A DNA stretch of 16,439 nucleotides from JAJBWD01 sp041821285 (lineage in GTDB: Bacteria > Bacillota > Clostridia > Clostridiales > Clostridiaceae). Within the stretch, counting starts at the first letter, position 1; every line of letters starts with the position of its first letter. The notes under the pieces were generated by a model that saw only the letters and a list, made by a program, of their open reading frames with translations, was not told the origin of the DNA and did no database searches. The stretch is from positions 1-16,439 of the forward strand of contig JBGUER010000058.1 of assembly GCA_041821285.1 (NCBI GenBank), written 5' to 3'. The translations under genes and the position numbers were made by a program. Of the stretch, positions 1 to 7,910 are shown one piece after another.

Positions 1-665
1 CCCTTATCTATTTTGTTTTTTACTTTTATTCCTAATTTTTTCTCAAGTCTTAATATTTCTATTTCATTAACTAAAATAGCATCCAATTTTTCCAGTCTTA
101 AAACCACATCACTTGCTTCTAAAAGTTCCTGTTTATTATTTTGTTTTATCAATATATATGAACTTATTAAATCAGCCATTCTTCCAGGTTCTTCAAAATC
201 ATCAATAGTAATAAGTGCTTCTGCTGGTATATTCCCAGATAATTTTATATATTCGTCAAAATCTGATTTAACCATTCTAACTAAAGCTTCACATTTTTTT
301 TTATCAGAACACTCATCCTCTTCAAGAATTTTTATTTCTGCTTCTAAATATGGTTCTTTCTTTGTAAAATTTAATAATTCTGCTCTATTTTGTCCTTCCA
401 CTAAAACTCGTACAGTGTCACCTGGCAATTTTAATATTTGCTTAACACTACAAAGTGTTCCAATACTAAATATATCTTCTTTTTCTGGCTCTTCAATCTT
501 AGCATCCTTTTGTGAAACGAGAAATATTTCTTGATCTTTAACCATAGCTTCTTCTAACGCATCTATAGATTTTTCCCTTCCTACATCAAAGTGTAAAACC
601 ATGTATGGAAATATTGTTAACCCTCTAAGTGGTATTAGAGGAAGATTCTTTATATGTTTTTCCAT
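1..665 (-). CDS. lonA: ATP-dependent protease LonA, N-terminal part (runs off left edge)
   Basis: About 221 codons of the N-terminal part of LonA, the soluble cytoplasmic ATP-dependent serine protease that removes damaged and regulatory proteins. The start reads MEKHIKNLPLIPLRGLTIFP, the typical LonA opening (LPLIPLRGxxxFP) of the substrate-binding LON domain, which fills roughly residues 1-200. The last visible residues (EIEILRLEKKLGIKVKNKID) match the start of the helical linker before the AAA+ domain. The ATPase and Ser-Lys protease domains lie beyond the window. The ATG at 665 was chosen because it follows a GAGGGGG ribosome site and there is no in-frame start upstream. It has its own promoter although lonB lies only 84 bp upstream. 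The frame is open to the edge and shows no damage. Confidence 0.93.
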   Translation of the reverse strand, partial: MEKHIKNLPLIPLRGLTIFPYMVLHFDVGREKSIDALEEAMVKDQEIFLVSQKDAKIEEPEKEDIFSIGTLCSVKQILKLPGDTVRVLVEGQNRAELLNFTKKEPYLEAEIKILEEDECSDKKKCEALVRMVKSDFDEYIKLSGNIPAEALITIDDFEEPGRMADLISSYILIKQNNKQELLEASDVVLRLEKLDAILVNEIEILRLEKKLGIKVKNKIDK

Positions 666-708
666 GTACCCGTATGCCCCCTCTTCTTAAATATAATTTA
701 ACTCATAC

Positions 709-737
709 ATTATAACCATAATTATATTATATTTCAA
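709..737 (-). promoter_or_regulatory. Sigma-A promoter of lonA
   Basis: On the minus strand, TTGAAA (732-737) is separated by 17 bp from a perfect TATAAT (709-714), about 45 bp upstream of the lonA start. The elements fit the vegetative consensus closely. No CIRCE-like inverted repeat or other heat-shock operator was seen nearby. Confidence 0.65.
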
Positions 738-749
738 ATATTAATTTTT

Positions 750-2399
750 TCATAGACTCTTAGCCGTTAAAATATCAACATCTTCTTTATTATTATTAAT
801 AAAAGCTATTTCAATTGCTTCATCTAATGAAGATATCGCAATTACACGCACTCCATCCAATTGACTATGTACTTCATCATAATTATCTATTGGGATAATT
901 ACAATTTCAGCCCCTGCTTTTTTAGCTGCTTTTATTTTAACACTAATTCCTCCTACAGGCTTTACTTTACCACTTAATGATATTTCTCCAGTCATAGCAA
1001 CTTTATTATTTACAGGAATTTCTTTTATGGCACTTAACAGAGCTACTGCTATACTAATACCTGCAGAAGGTCCATCAACAGGCATCCCTCCAGGAAAATT
1101 AATGTGAATATTATATTTACTAATATCTATACTGTACTTTTTTTCTATAACTGTTAAAACATTTTCTATAGAACATCTTACAGAACTTTTTCTCACTATA
1201 TTCCCTGTTCTGTTTTTTATTTCTTCTTGTTCAACCACACCAGTTATAACTAATTTTCCCTTTGAAGTGGTCCTAATAGCTGATGCTTCTATTTCAAGCA
1301 GCATCCCTAAATCTGACCCATATACACCAATACCATTTACATACCCTATCTGTGGTTTATCTAATATTCTTTTATATAATCGTTTTGTATATCTTCCATT
1401 TTCTATTACCCAATTTATATCTTGAATTTTTATAGTATTTCTTTCTTCATTAATTGCTATTCCACCAGAAAGTTGAATTAAATTAACAGCTTCCCTTCCA
1501 TTACTGCAATATTCCCCAACTAATTTTATTGCTTCTTCTTCAATATTCATTTCAATCTTAGCTATAGCATTCCTAGCAATTGTTTCTACTTCATCTGAAT
1601 CTAGACCTTTAAAAAACACTTCAACACACCTTGACCTTAAAGCGTCAGGAATATCTTCTGGGCTTCTAGTGGTGGCTCCAATAAGTCTAAAATCAGCTGG
1701 AAATCCATTTACAAATACTTCTCTAATATACTCAGGTATATTAGAGTCTTCTCGATTAAAATATGAACTATCTAAAAAAACTTTTCTATCCTCTAATACT
1801 TTTAAAAGTTTATTCATTTCTATTGGATGAAGCTCCCCTATTTCATCAATAAAAAGAATTCCTCCATGTGCTTTAGTAACAGCGCCTTGTTTAGGTTGAG
1901 GAATACCAGCTATTCCCAAGGCTCCTGCACCTTGATATATAGGGTCATGAACTGAACCTATTAATGGATCTGCTATACCCCTATCATCAAATCTTATTGT
2001 TGTAGCATCTATTTCTATAATTTTAGAATCTGCACCAAAAGGTGATATTTCCTTTTTTTTAGCCTTTTCTAGTACCAATCTAGCTGCTGCAGTTTTACCT
2101 ACTCCAGCAGGACCATAAATAATAACATGTTGAGGATTAGGGCCACAAATAGCAGCCTCTAAAGCCTTAATCCCCTTTTCCTGTCCTATTATCTCTTTGA
2201 AATCTGCAGGTCTACTTTTTTCTGTAAGTGGTAGCGTTAATTCAATACTTCTTAATTTAATTAAACTCTCCATCTCTTTTTCGCATTCTTTATTTACAAC
2301 CACCTTATTAGACTTTTGTATTTTTAAAGCATTAATAAAATATAATCCTATTACTATTGTAAACAATAGTTGAACTATAATTAGTAATTCAGTCATCAT
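750..2399 (-). CDS. lonB: ATP-dependent protease LonB, membrane-anchored
   Basis: LonB-type AAA+ serine protease, 549 residues, close to the usual LonB length of about 550. It lacks the large N-terminal LON domain of LonA and instead begins with a hydrophobic segment (about residues 4-24), so it is probably tethered to the membrane. Walker A is GPAGVGKT (96-103) and Walker B ILFIDEIGEL (181-190). The protease domain carries the catalytic Ser445 in DGPSAG and Lys488 after KPVGGISV; the 43-residue spacing equals that of E. coli Lon (Ser679/Lys722). Two ATGs are adjacent; the first lies 9 nt after AGGAGG. In Bacillus subtilis LonB is linked to sporulation; the same role here is inference. It sits between clpX, from which it is separated by a terminator, and lonA. 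Confidence 0.93.
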   Translation of the reverse strand: MMTELLIIVQLLFTIVIGLYFINALKIQKSNKVVVNKECEKEMESLIKLRSIELTLPLTEKSRPADFKEIIGQEKGIKALEAAICGPNPQHVIIYGPAGVGKTAAARLVLEKAKKKEISPFGADSKIIEIDATTIRFDDRGIADPLIGSVHDPIYQGAGALGIAGIPQPKQGAVTKAHGGILFIDEIGELHPIEMNKLLKVLEDRKVFLDSSYFNREDSNIPEYIREVFVNGFPADFRLIGATTRSPEDIPDALRSRCVEVFFKGLDSDEVETIARNAIAKIEMNIEEEAIKLVGEYCSNGREAVNLIQLSGGIAINEERNTIKIQDINWVIENGRYTKRLYKRILDKPQIGYVNGIGVYGSDLGMLLEIEASAIRTTSKGKLVITGVVEQEEIKNRTGNIVRKSSVRCSIENVLTVIEKKYSIDISKYNIHINFPGGMPVDGPSAGISIAVALLSAIKEIPVNNKVAMTGEISLSGKVKPVGGISVKIKAAKKAGAEIVIIPIDNYDEVHSQLDGVRVIAISSLDEAIEIAFINNNKEDVDILTAKSL

Positions 2400-2490
2400 T
2401 TTAATATACCTCCTAAATTATAATCTACTTCTATTATTTACATAAAAATATATTATATTCCCTAAACCTTTTATTAATATAAAATATTAT

Positions 2491-2520
2491 AAAAAAAAGC
2501 ACAACCTTTCGGTTATGCTT
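2491..2520 (-). terminator. Intrinsic terminator after clpX
   Basis: Minus-strand hairpin directly after the clpX stop codon: 10-bp stem (AAGCATAACC / GGTTGTGCTT, one U-G pair) with a GAAA tetraloop, followed by eight Ts. It closes the tig-clpP-clpX operon and separates it from lonB. Confidence 0.9.
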
Positions 2521-3813
2521 TTATGCGGACTCTGGGCCCTTCTTACCTTTTGATTTTTTTGCTATTTTAAGTGGTAATCTTTTATCTCCATCAGTGAAAA
2601 CAAGCTCTGGTTCTTTAGTTTTTATTGTTTCTTCTTTTATTATAACCTTAGCTATCTCTTCTCTTGTAGGTATTTCAAACATAGTATCTTTCATTGTTTC
2701 TTCCAAAATAGCTCTTAACCCTCTAGCGCCTGTATTCCTTTTTATAGCTTCTTCCGCTATAGCATCTAAAGACCTATCTGAAAATTCCAATTCAACATTA
2801 TCTAATTCAAATAGTTTTCTATACTCTTTAGTTAATGCATTTTTAGGTTCTTTTAATATTCTAACTAATGCTTCTTTATTTAATGATTCTAAAGTAACTA
2901 AAATAGGTACTCTTCCAACAAATTCAGGAATTAAACCAAATTTTAATAAATCCTGAGGCATTATATCTTTCAAAAGCACTCCTAAATCTTTTTCTTGTTT
3001 TGATTCAATAGTAGCTCCAAAACCCAAAGAACTCACTCTAGTTCTTTTAGATATTAACCTATCTATACCATCAAAAGCTCCACCGCAAATAAATAATATA
3101 TTTGCAGTATTTATTTGAATAAATTCTTGATGTGGATGTTTTCTTCCACCTTGAGGTGGAACAGATGCAACAGTTCCTTCTAGTATCTTAAGTAGTGCTT
3201 GCTGAACACCTTCACCTGATACATCTCTTGTAATAGATGGATTTTCTGATTTTCTTGCAATCTTATCTATTTCATCAATATATACTATTCCTTTTTCTGC
3301 TTTTTCTACATCATATTCAGCATTTTGTATAAGCTTCAATAGAATATTTTCTACATCTTCTCCTACATAACCTGCTTCTGTTAATGTTGTGGCATCAGCT
3401 ATAGCAAAAGGTACATTTAAAAACCTAGCTAAAGTTTGTGCTAAAAGAGTTTTACCTGAACCTGTAGGTCCTAAAAGAAGAATATTACTTTTTTGAAGTT
3501 CTACTTCTTTATCAAAATCATTTGAATTTATTCTTTTATAATGATTATAAACTGCTACAGCAAGTGATTTTTTTGCATCATTTTGACCTACTACATATTG
3601 GTCTAAATAGCCCTTTATTTCAAGTGGCTTAGGTAATGAAGTTAAAGGCACCTTAACAGTTTCCTCATATTCATCACTTATTATTTCAGAACAAAGTTCA
3701 ATGCACTCGTCACAAATGAAAACACCTGGTCCTGCTATTAACCTTTTAACCTGGTCTTGGCTTTTACCACAAAACGAACATTTTAATTGCTTCTTATCTT
3801 CTTGTTTTGCCAT
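2521..3813 (-). CDS. clpX: ATP-dependent Clp protease ATP-binding subunit ClpX
   Basis: AAA+ unfoldase that recognises tagged or misfolded proteins and feeds them to ClpP in the cytoplasm. Starting at MAKQE it has 430 residues, normal for ClpX. The N-terminal zinc domain has Cys12, Cys15, Cys34 and Cys37. Walker A is GPTGSGKT (115-122), the substrate-gripping pore loop GYVG (148-151), and Walker B VYIDEID (177-183). The ClpP-docking loop reads LGF (263-265) rather than the IGF of E. coli. A second ATG lies one codon further upstream (3816); the ATG at 3813 is preferred because it sits 7 nt from the AAAGAGGTGA ribosome site, against 4 nt for the other. It lies 17 bp after clpP and ends at a terminator. 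Confidence 0.96.
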   Translation of the reverse strand: MAKQEDKKQLKCSFCGKSQDQVKRLIAGPGVFICDECIELCSEIISDEYEETVKVPLTSLPKPLEIKGYLDQYVVGQNDAKKSLAVAVYNHYKRINSNDFDKEVELQKSNILLLGPTGSGKTLLAQTLARFLNVPFAIADATTLTEAGYVGEDVENILLKLIQNAEYDVEKAEKGIVYIDEIDKIARKSENPSITRDVSGEGVQQALLKILEGTVASVPPQGGRKHPHQEFIQINTANILFICGGAFDGIDRLISKRTRVSSLGFGATIESKQEKDLGVLLKDIMPQDLLKFGLIPEFVGRVPILVTLESLNKEALVRILKEPKNALTKEYRKLFELDNVELEFSDRSLDAIAEEAIKRNTGARGLRAILEETMKDTMFEIPTREEIAKVIIKEETIKTKEPELVFTDGDKRLPLKIAKKSKGKKGPESA

Positions 3814-3830
3814 CATTTCACCTCTTTAGG

Positions 3831-4415
3831 CTATTTTTTCTTTTCTATTACTTCATCTATCAACCCGTATTCTTTAGCTTCTGCTGCTGACATAAAATTA
3901 TCTCTTTCAGTATCTTTTTCTATTTTTTCATATGGTTGATTACATCTTTCACTTAGTATGGTATTTAATTGTTTTTTTATTCTTAAAATTCTATCTGCAT
4001 GAATACCAATATCTGTAGCTTGCCCTTGGAATCCTCCTAAAGGCTGATGAATCATTATTTCACTGTTTGGAAGAGCAAATCTTTTACCTTGCGCTCCAGC
4101 AGCTAGTAAAAAAGCTCCCATAGATGCTGCCATTCCTACACAAATTGTAGAAACATCTGGCTTGATATATTGCATAGTATCATATATTGCCATTCCAGAT
4201 GTTATAGATCCACCTGGGCTATTTAAATATAAGTAAATATCCTTTTCTGGATCTTCACCCTCTAAAAACAATAGTTGAGCAACTACTAAGCTTGCAGTTA
4301 CATCATTCACTTCTTCACTAAGCATTATTATTCTTTCTTTTAACAATCTAGAATATATATCATAACTTCTTTCACCTTTGTTAGTTTGTTCTACTACAAC
4401 AGGAACCAAACTCAT
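3831..4415 (-). CDS. clpP: ATP-dependent Clp protease proteolytic subunit ClpP
   Basis: Serine peptidase subunit that forms the two-ring barrel of the ClpXP and ClpCP proteases. It has 194 residues, the standard length. The catalytic triad is visible: Ser98 in GMAASMGA, His123 in MIHQPLGG and Asp172 in DTERDNFM, the same numbers as in B. subtilis ClpP. The N-terminal MSLVPVVVEQ has no extra leader, so little processing is expected. The ATG at 4415 follows AAAGGAGG with a 7-nt gap. It lies between tig (39 bp upstream) and clpX (17 bp downstream) on the same strand, the common order tig-clpP-clpX, so chaperone, peptidase and unfoldase are probably made from one transcript. Confidence 0.97.
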   Translation of the reverse strand: MSLVPVVVEQTNKGERSYDIYSRLLKERIIMLSEEVNDVTASLVVAQLLFLEGEDPEKDIYLYLNSPGGSITSGMAIYDTMQYIKPDVSTICVGMAASMGAFLLAAGAQGKRFALPNSEIMIHQPLGGFQGQATDIGIHADRILRIKKQLNTILSERCNQPYEKIEKDTERDNFMSAAEAKEYGLIDEVIEKKK

Positions 4416-4454
4416 AAAATCTCCTCCTTTAATTACATAAACCCCATTTTATTA

Positions 4455-5744
4455 TTATACAGCTTTACTATTATCTACTAACAACTTAATAACTTTTTCA
4501 TTTATTATGTCAGTTTTCAACAATTCCTTTTGTGCTTCTAATAAAAGTTTTACTGTTTTATCTATATCTTCTGTGCTATATTGTTTAGCTACTTCTGTAG
4601 CTTTTGCTAACAATTCTTCTTCTGTAGCTTCAACTTTTTCAACTTCAGCTATTTTTTCAATAACTAAATCTTGTTTAACTTTCTGTGTCGAGCCATCTTT
4701 CATCATATCTCTCATATTTTCTTCTGTAGTATTAGTATATTGATAATAAGTTTTTAAATCAAGACCCTGTTGAGACAATCTAGATTCAAAATTCTTTATC
4801 ATATAATCTATTTCTTTTTCTACCATAACATCTGGAATTTCTACATTAGCATTTTCAGCTACTTGAGCTATAACTCCATCTTCATATTCCCTATTTTCTC
4901 TTTCTGTGTTTGCCTTATCCATTTTAGCTTTAATATCAGCTTTTAATTCTTCTAAAGTATCAAATTCAGATACTTCTTTAGCAAATTCGTCATCAAGTTC
5001 TGTTAATTCTTTGAATTTAATATCATTTACTATTACTTCAAATAAAGCTTCCTTACCATTTAATTCTTCTTTACCATAATCTTCAGGGAAAGTTACATTT
5101 ACATCCTTGCTTTCTCCTACTTTCATTCCAATAAGCTGTTCTTCAAAATCTCCTACAAAACTTTTTGACCCAATTTCTAGAGAAAAATCTTTTCCTTCTC
5201 CTCCTTCAAAAGCAACTCCATCTACATAACCTTTAAAATCAATAACAGCTATATCTTTATCTTCAACTACGCCATCTTCTTTTGTTTCCATTCTAGAGTT
5301 CTTGTCTTGCATAGTTTTTAATTCATTTAAAACGTCCTCATCTGATGTTTTGTATTCTGCTTTTTTAACTTCAACACCTTTGTAATCACCAAGTTCTGCT
5401 TCTGGTTTTACAGTAACTTTTGCTTTGTAAACAAACTCTTCTCCTCTTTTTATGTTAACTATATCCACTTCAGGATAGTCAACTGGAAAAATTCCAGTTT
5501 CATCTAAAGCATCACCATAAGTATCCTTGTAACATATATTCATAGCATCTTCATATAAAACTTCAACACCATAATTCATAACTACCATATTAAAAGTTGC
5601 TTTACCTTTTCTAAATCCTGGTATATTGAACTTATTTCTATTTTCCTTAAATGATTTTTTTAAAGCCTCTTCAAATTTTTCCTTTTCAACTGTTATTTCA
5701 AGTTCTACCACGTTAGTTTCTATTTTTTCCATTTTAGTCTTCAT
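4455..5744 (-). CDS. tig: Trigger factor (ribosome-associated chaperone and prolyl isomerase)
   Basis: Binds at the ribosome exit tunnel and helps nascent chains to fold. It has 429 residues, the usual size. The N-terminal ribosome-binding domain contains the signature GFRKGK (43-48). The central FKBP-like prolyl isomerase domain lies at about residues 150-245, with recognisable VIDFKGYVDGVAFEGG and LIGMKVGES stretches. The rest is the long helical C-terminal chaperone domain, rich in Glu and Lys. The ATG at 5744 is 8 nt after AGGAGG; a second Met at residue 5 has no ribosome site of its own. It is the first gene of tig-clpP-clpX, with a promoter about 45 bp upstream. Confidence 0.96.
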   Translation of the reverse strand: MKTKMEKIETNVVELEITVEKEKFEEALKKSFKENRNKFNIPGFRKGKATFNMVVMNYGVEVLYEDAMNICYKDTYGDALDETGIFPVDYPEVDIVNIKRGEEFVYKAKVTVKPEAELGDYKGVEVKKAEYKTSDEDVLNELKTMQDKNSRMETKEDGVVEDKDIAVIDFKGYVDGVAFEGGEGKDFSLEIGSKSFVGDFEEQLIGMKVGESKDVNVTFPEDYGKEELNGKEALFEVIVNDIKFKELTELDDEFAKEVSEFDTLEELKADIKAKMDKANTERENREYEDGVIAQVAENANVEIPDVMVEKEIDYMIKNFESRLSQQGLDLKTYYQYTNTTEENMRDMMKDGSTQKVKQDLVIEKIAEVEKVEATEEELLAKATEVAKQYSTEDIDKTVKLLLEAQKELLKTDIINEKVIKLLVDNSKAV

Positions 5745-5788
5745 TACAATTTCCTCCTAATTAACCATTATGCTATATTAACCACAAC

Positions 5789-5818
5789 ATTATAACATAC
5801 ATTTTTAAGTATTTACAA
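5789..5818 (-). promoter_or_regulatory. Promoter of the tig-clpP-clpX operon
   Basis: Minus strand: TTGTAA (5813-5818), an 18-bp spacer, then a perfect TATAAT (5789-5794), about 45 bp before the tig start. No heat-shock (CIRCE or CtsR-like) operator is evident beside it. Confidence 0.6.
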
Positions 5819-5828
5819 ATAATATTAT

Positions 5829-5857
5829 AAAATACTCCAAAAATGCTAGAATATTTT
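5829..5857 (-). terminator. Possible weak terminator of the isomerase-like gene
   Basis: Minus-strand hairpin over the last codons and stop of the gene at 5846: AAAATATTC / GAGTATTTT, 9 bp including one G-U pair, with an 11-nt loop. The stem is AT-rich and no extra T tract follows the arm, so some readthrough into tig is possible. Confidence 0.35.
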
Positions 5858-6628
5858 TTCTAAATAAATCTTTGTTTTGTTCAATTCATCATATTTTTCG
5901 AAATTTTCCCTATAAACCTCTATTATCAAAGGTCCTTTATACTCTATTCCATTTAAGCTTTCTTTTATATTTTGAAAATTCACATCCCCTCTACCTGGTA
6001 ATAAACATGAATTATTCTCATCTCTGTCATTTATATGAAAATTATTAAGTTTATTTCCCATTATTTTAATATACTCTTCTGGTTTTATATTTGCTCTATA
6101 AGCCTGCTTAATATCTAAAGTAAAATTTAAGGGATATTTAACTTCTTCTTTTAAAAGCTCTAAAAAATCTAATTGTGATGACATACACCAAGATACATTT
6201 TCCTGTGATAATTTTATATTTTCTTCACCTGCAATATATGTTAACTCATTAAATATATCTACCACAAATTTTTTATCTATATCCTGATAATATCCTTTTT
6301 TCATTCCATGAAAAGAGTAACTTTCTCCTCCAAGTTCATGACAAGCTTTACATACTTTTCTAAATATTTCTATACTGTCTTTTCTTCTTCTTTTATACTT
6401 ATCAAAAATAAACGGTTCAAATGTAGACGAAAAACTATGTACAGAATATACATTAAAATCATATTTTAATCTTTCTTCATTTAAAATTTCTATAAAATCC
6501 AAATCATATTCAGAATAAGTATTTAAAAATACTTCTCCTAAATTAATTCCTAGTTTTTTCATCAATTTTATACTATTTTCAGTTTCTACTTCAGGATAAA
6601 AATTAGCAGAAGAAATTCCAATATCCAT
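5846..6628 (-). CDS. TIM-barrel sugar phosphate isomerase/epimerase-like protein
   Basis: 260-residue protein of the xylose isomerase-like / AP endonuclease 2 superfamily, a soluble TIM barrel that usually acts on sugars through a divalent metal. The expected acidic and histidine positions occur at strand ends: His64 (YSVHSF), His107 (SFHGMK), Glu143 (LSQENVSW), Asp172 (TLDIKQA), His198 (NNFHINDRD) and Glu237 (LIIEVYRE). The segment HINDRD...LPGRGDVNF is typical of this superfamily. The substrate cannot be told from sequence. The ATG at 6628 follows AAGGAG. It begins 12 bp after the membrane-anchored gene and is probably cotranscribed with it. It is upstream of tig, but no link to protein folding is implied. 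Confidence 0.8.
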   Translation of the reverse strand: MDIGISSANFYPEVETENSIKLMKKLGINLGEVFLNTYSEYDLDFIEILNEERLKYDFNVYSVHSFSSTFEPFIFDKYKRRRKDSIEIFRKVCKACHELGGESYSFHGMKKGYYQDIDKKFVVDIFNELTYIAGEENIKLSQENVSWCMSSQLDFLELLKEEVKYPLNFTLDIKQAYRANIKPEEYIKIMGNKLNNFHINDRDENNSCLLPGRGDVNFQNIKESLNGIEYKGPLIIEVYRENFEKYDELNKTKIYLEKIF

Positions 6629-6640
6629 TGTTACTCCTTT

Positions 6641-7450
6641 TTATTTATTGCTTATTATTCCTTTTTCATTTATATAATATATTTTTGAATCAGCTTTAAT
6701 TTCTAGTCCTTTCTCTGTTATCTCCCCAAAATTTATAACTGTGCCACTAACTTCCCTTTTATAGATATGATTTTTACTTGAAATATCATATAACCATAAA
6801 TAATTAGTTTCTCTATTATCAAACCAAGGCAATTGAGATTTATATGCAATTAATTTGTCGCTTACAAACCTTGGTTCAGAAACCCAAATATATTTAGATT
6901 TTTCAGCTAATATATCTTGTTTTTTAAAAGTTCCATAATCTTTAGAAACATATGCTAGATTAGTAATATTTTCACTTTTACCATCTTTATCTATTATATA
7001 TATTGTTTGTGAATTTGGATTAAGCAAAACAATTTTATCTGCTTTGAGGCTTATATCATATGATATACTATCTACTTCACTTTCTACGTTATTATATATT
7101 ATATTATTGTCTTCTTCACTATAATATACTTTTATACTAGTTCCATCTTCCAAGGTAATAGGGTAAAACTTTTCTTCATCAACAACATCATTTTCCGCAT
7201 CTGTTTCTGGGTCTATTTCTGGATCTATTACATCATCTTTTGTAGTATCCGTCTGAGTTTCCGTATTTAAACTTTCTCTATAATTTTGCCTTACAGCCTC
7301 AAAATTATTTTTTACCCAAATTCTTATTCCACTGTAGAATACAACTGAAATAATAACTACAATACTTATTATTATAGTTAAGCTTATTCTTCGTTTTCTT
7401 CTTTTCATTAACGTTTCATAATTTTTGCTAAAAATACTTGGCTTTCCCAT
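6641..7450 (-). CDS. Membrane-anchored protein of unknown function
   Basis: 269 residues, not recognised as a named family. A basic cytoplasmic stretch (MKRRKRR, 15-21) precedes one hydrophobic segment (about 23-44), so the remaining 225 residues should lie outside the cell as a type II anchored domain. A low-complexity acidic linker, rich in Asp, Glu and Thr with DPEIDPETDAEND, spans about 68-95. After it comes a domain with repeated short beta-like strands (TIYIIDKDGKSENIT, YLWLYDISSKNH, KIYYINEKG), suggestive of a propeller-like or WD40-like fold; this is inference. The ATG at 7450 follows GGGGGG with a 7-nt gap. It has its own promoter and is the first gene of a pair with the isomerase-like gene. 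Confidence 0.75.
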   Translation of the reverse strand: MGKPSIFSKNYETLMKRRKRRISLTIIISIVVIISVVFYSGIRIWVKNNFEAVRQNYRESLNTETQTDTTKDDVIDPEIDPETDAENDVVDEEKFYPITLEDGTSIKVYYSEEDNNIIYNNVESEVDSISYDISLKADKIVLLNPNSQTIYIIDKDGKSENITNLAYVSKDYGTFKKQDILAEKSKYIWVSEPRFVSDKLIAYKSQLPWFDNRETNYLWLYDISSKNHIYKREVSGTVINFGEITEKGLEIKADSKIYYINEKGIISNK

Positions 7451-7484
7451 TTAGTTACCCCCCTAGTATACAATTTCACTTTAA

Positions 7485-7513
7485 ATTATACCAAATATGT
7501 GTATAAAAAAACA
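7485..7513 (-). promoter_or_regulatory. Extended -10 promoter of the membrane-anchored gene
   Basis: Minus strand TGGTATAAT (TATAAT at 7485-7490, with the TG of an extended -10), 35 bp upstream of the ATG at 7450. The -35 position (7508-7513, TGTTTT) is poor and falls inside the 78-bp repeat, in the T tract of the duplicated pyrE terminator. Confidence 0.5.
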
Positions 7514-7572
7514 CCCTTATTAGAGTATTTTTCTGCTTACTGGCTTTATACAAGGTATATTTTCTTTACATA
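7495..7572. repeat. 78-bp direct repeat, left copy
   Basis: Matches 10421-10498 over 78 bp with four substitutions and no gaps (offset exactly 2926). It contains the end of pyrE and the terminator hairpin. The right copy is the working pyrE end; this copy is a detached duplicate. The left edge of the match in the right copy begins just after the terminal repeat of an insertion sequence remnant, as expected for a target-site duplication. Confidence 0.9.
7520..7572 (-). pseudogene. pyrE 3'-end fragment (last 16 codons and stop)
   Basis: On the minus strand this reads CKENIPCIKPVSRKIL followed by TAA, the pyrE C-terminus with one change (Gly to Val). There is no pyrE sequence upstream; at 7573 it switches abruptly to transposase-derived sequence. 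The terminator hairpin after the stop is still intact (AATACTC / GGGTGTT with a T tract), so it may end leftward transcription from the tauE genes. Confidence 0.88.
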
Positions 7573-7767
7573 GTACTTATAACCAGTGAATATAAAGACT
7601 CTGACGACAATATTATAGATATTTATAGCGGGTTGTGGAGGATTAAAGAATCTTTTCATGTAATCAAAAGTGATTTGGATGTAACACCTTTTTTTTCAAC
7701 AAAAAATCATATAGAAGCGTATTTTTAAATTTGCTTTGTTTCTTTACTACTCGCTATGACTTTCTGA
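7573..7767 (+). pseudogene. Transposase C-terminal fragment, IS4/IS1634 type
   Basis: Plus-strand reading gives LITSEYKDSD, then IIDIYSGLWRIKESFHVIKS and DLDV, then a few residues to TGA at 7765. The IYxGLWRIxESFxVxKSDL stretch is the conserved region around the last catalytic glutamate of IS4/IS1634-group DDE transposases. Two signs of decay are visible: a TAA at 7726-7728 where the family normally has Leu (HFLICF), and Lys-Glu where active members usually have Glu-Glu. It is far too short to work. Confidence 0.78.
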
Positions 7768-7779
7768 CAAAATATAAAG

Positions 7780-7818
7780 CCCGCTAGATATTGAAATTTC
7801 TGGTCTAACGGGTGTTTT
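7780..7818 (+). terminator. Hairpin at the 3' end of IS remnant 1
   Basis: Arms CCCGCTAGA (7780-7788) and TCTAACGGG (7804-7812). On the plus strand there is one C-A mismatch and a following T-rich tract, consistent with a transposase terminator. Read on the minus strand the mismatch becomes a U-G pair, so it might also stop transcription from tauE. A second copy lies in remnant 2. Confidence 0.55.
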
Positions 7819-7910
7819 TCATTCTTTTTTGCTGCAAAAGTTAAGTTGTTATATTTTTACTACATATAGGTAGCATTTACTATTAAATTCTCATTATACA
7901 AGATAACCAT

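Larger units (their letters stand above)
7573..7845 (+). mobile_element. Insertion sequence remnant 1 (IS4/IS1634-like), 5'-truncated
   Basis: It contains the C-terminal part of a transposase, then a hairpin (7780-7818) and an end sequence CTGCAAAAGT. The last ~95 bp (7751-7845) align with remnant 2 (10324-10418) at roughly 85% identity, including the hairpin and the end, which identifies it as the 3' end of the same kind of element. The left end and most of the transposase are gone; the break falls exactly where the pyrE-derived repeat stops. Confidence 0.8.

Noticed and set aside
13..534. 173-codon plus-strand open frame
   Set aside because: It is the complement of lonA; the minus-strand reading is a clear LonA N-terminus, while this frame is Ser/Ile/Phe-rich without a ribosome site.
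2400..2490. TATAAT boxes upstream of lonB as promoter
   Set aside because: One box is too close to the ribosome site, the other lacks a recognisable -35 box, and no sporulation sigma-factor consensus could be matched; the lonB promoter is left unassigned.
750..5744. Novel defence or phage system among the AAA+ proteases
   Set aside because: All five genes are standard housekeeping quality-control genes with intact motifs in a common order.
7846..7910. Possible terminator directly after the second tauE (CTAC / GTAG hairpin)
   Set aside because: Only a 4-bp stem and no T tract on the minus strand; the hairpin in IS remnant 1 or the duplicated pyrE terminator is a better candidate.
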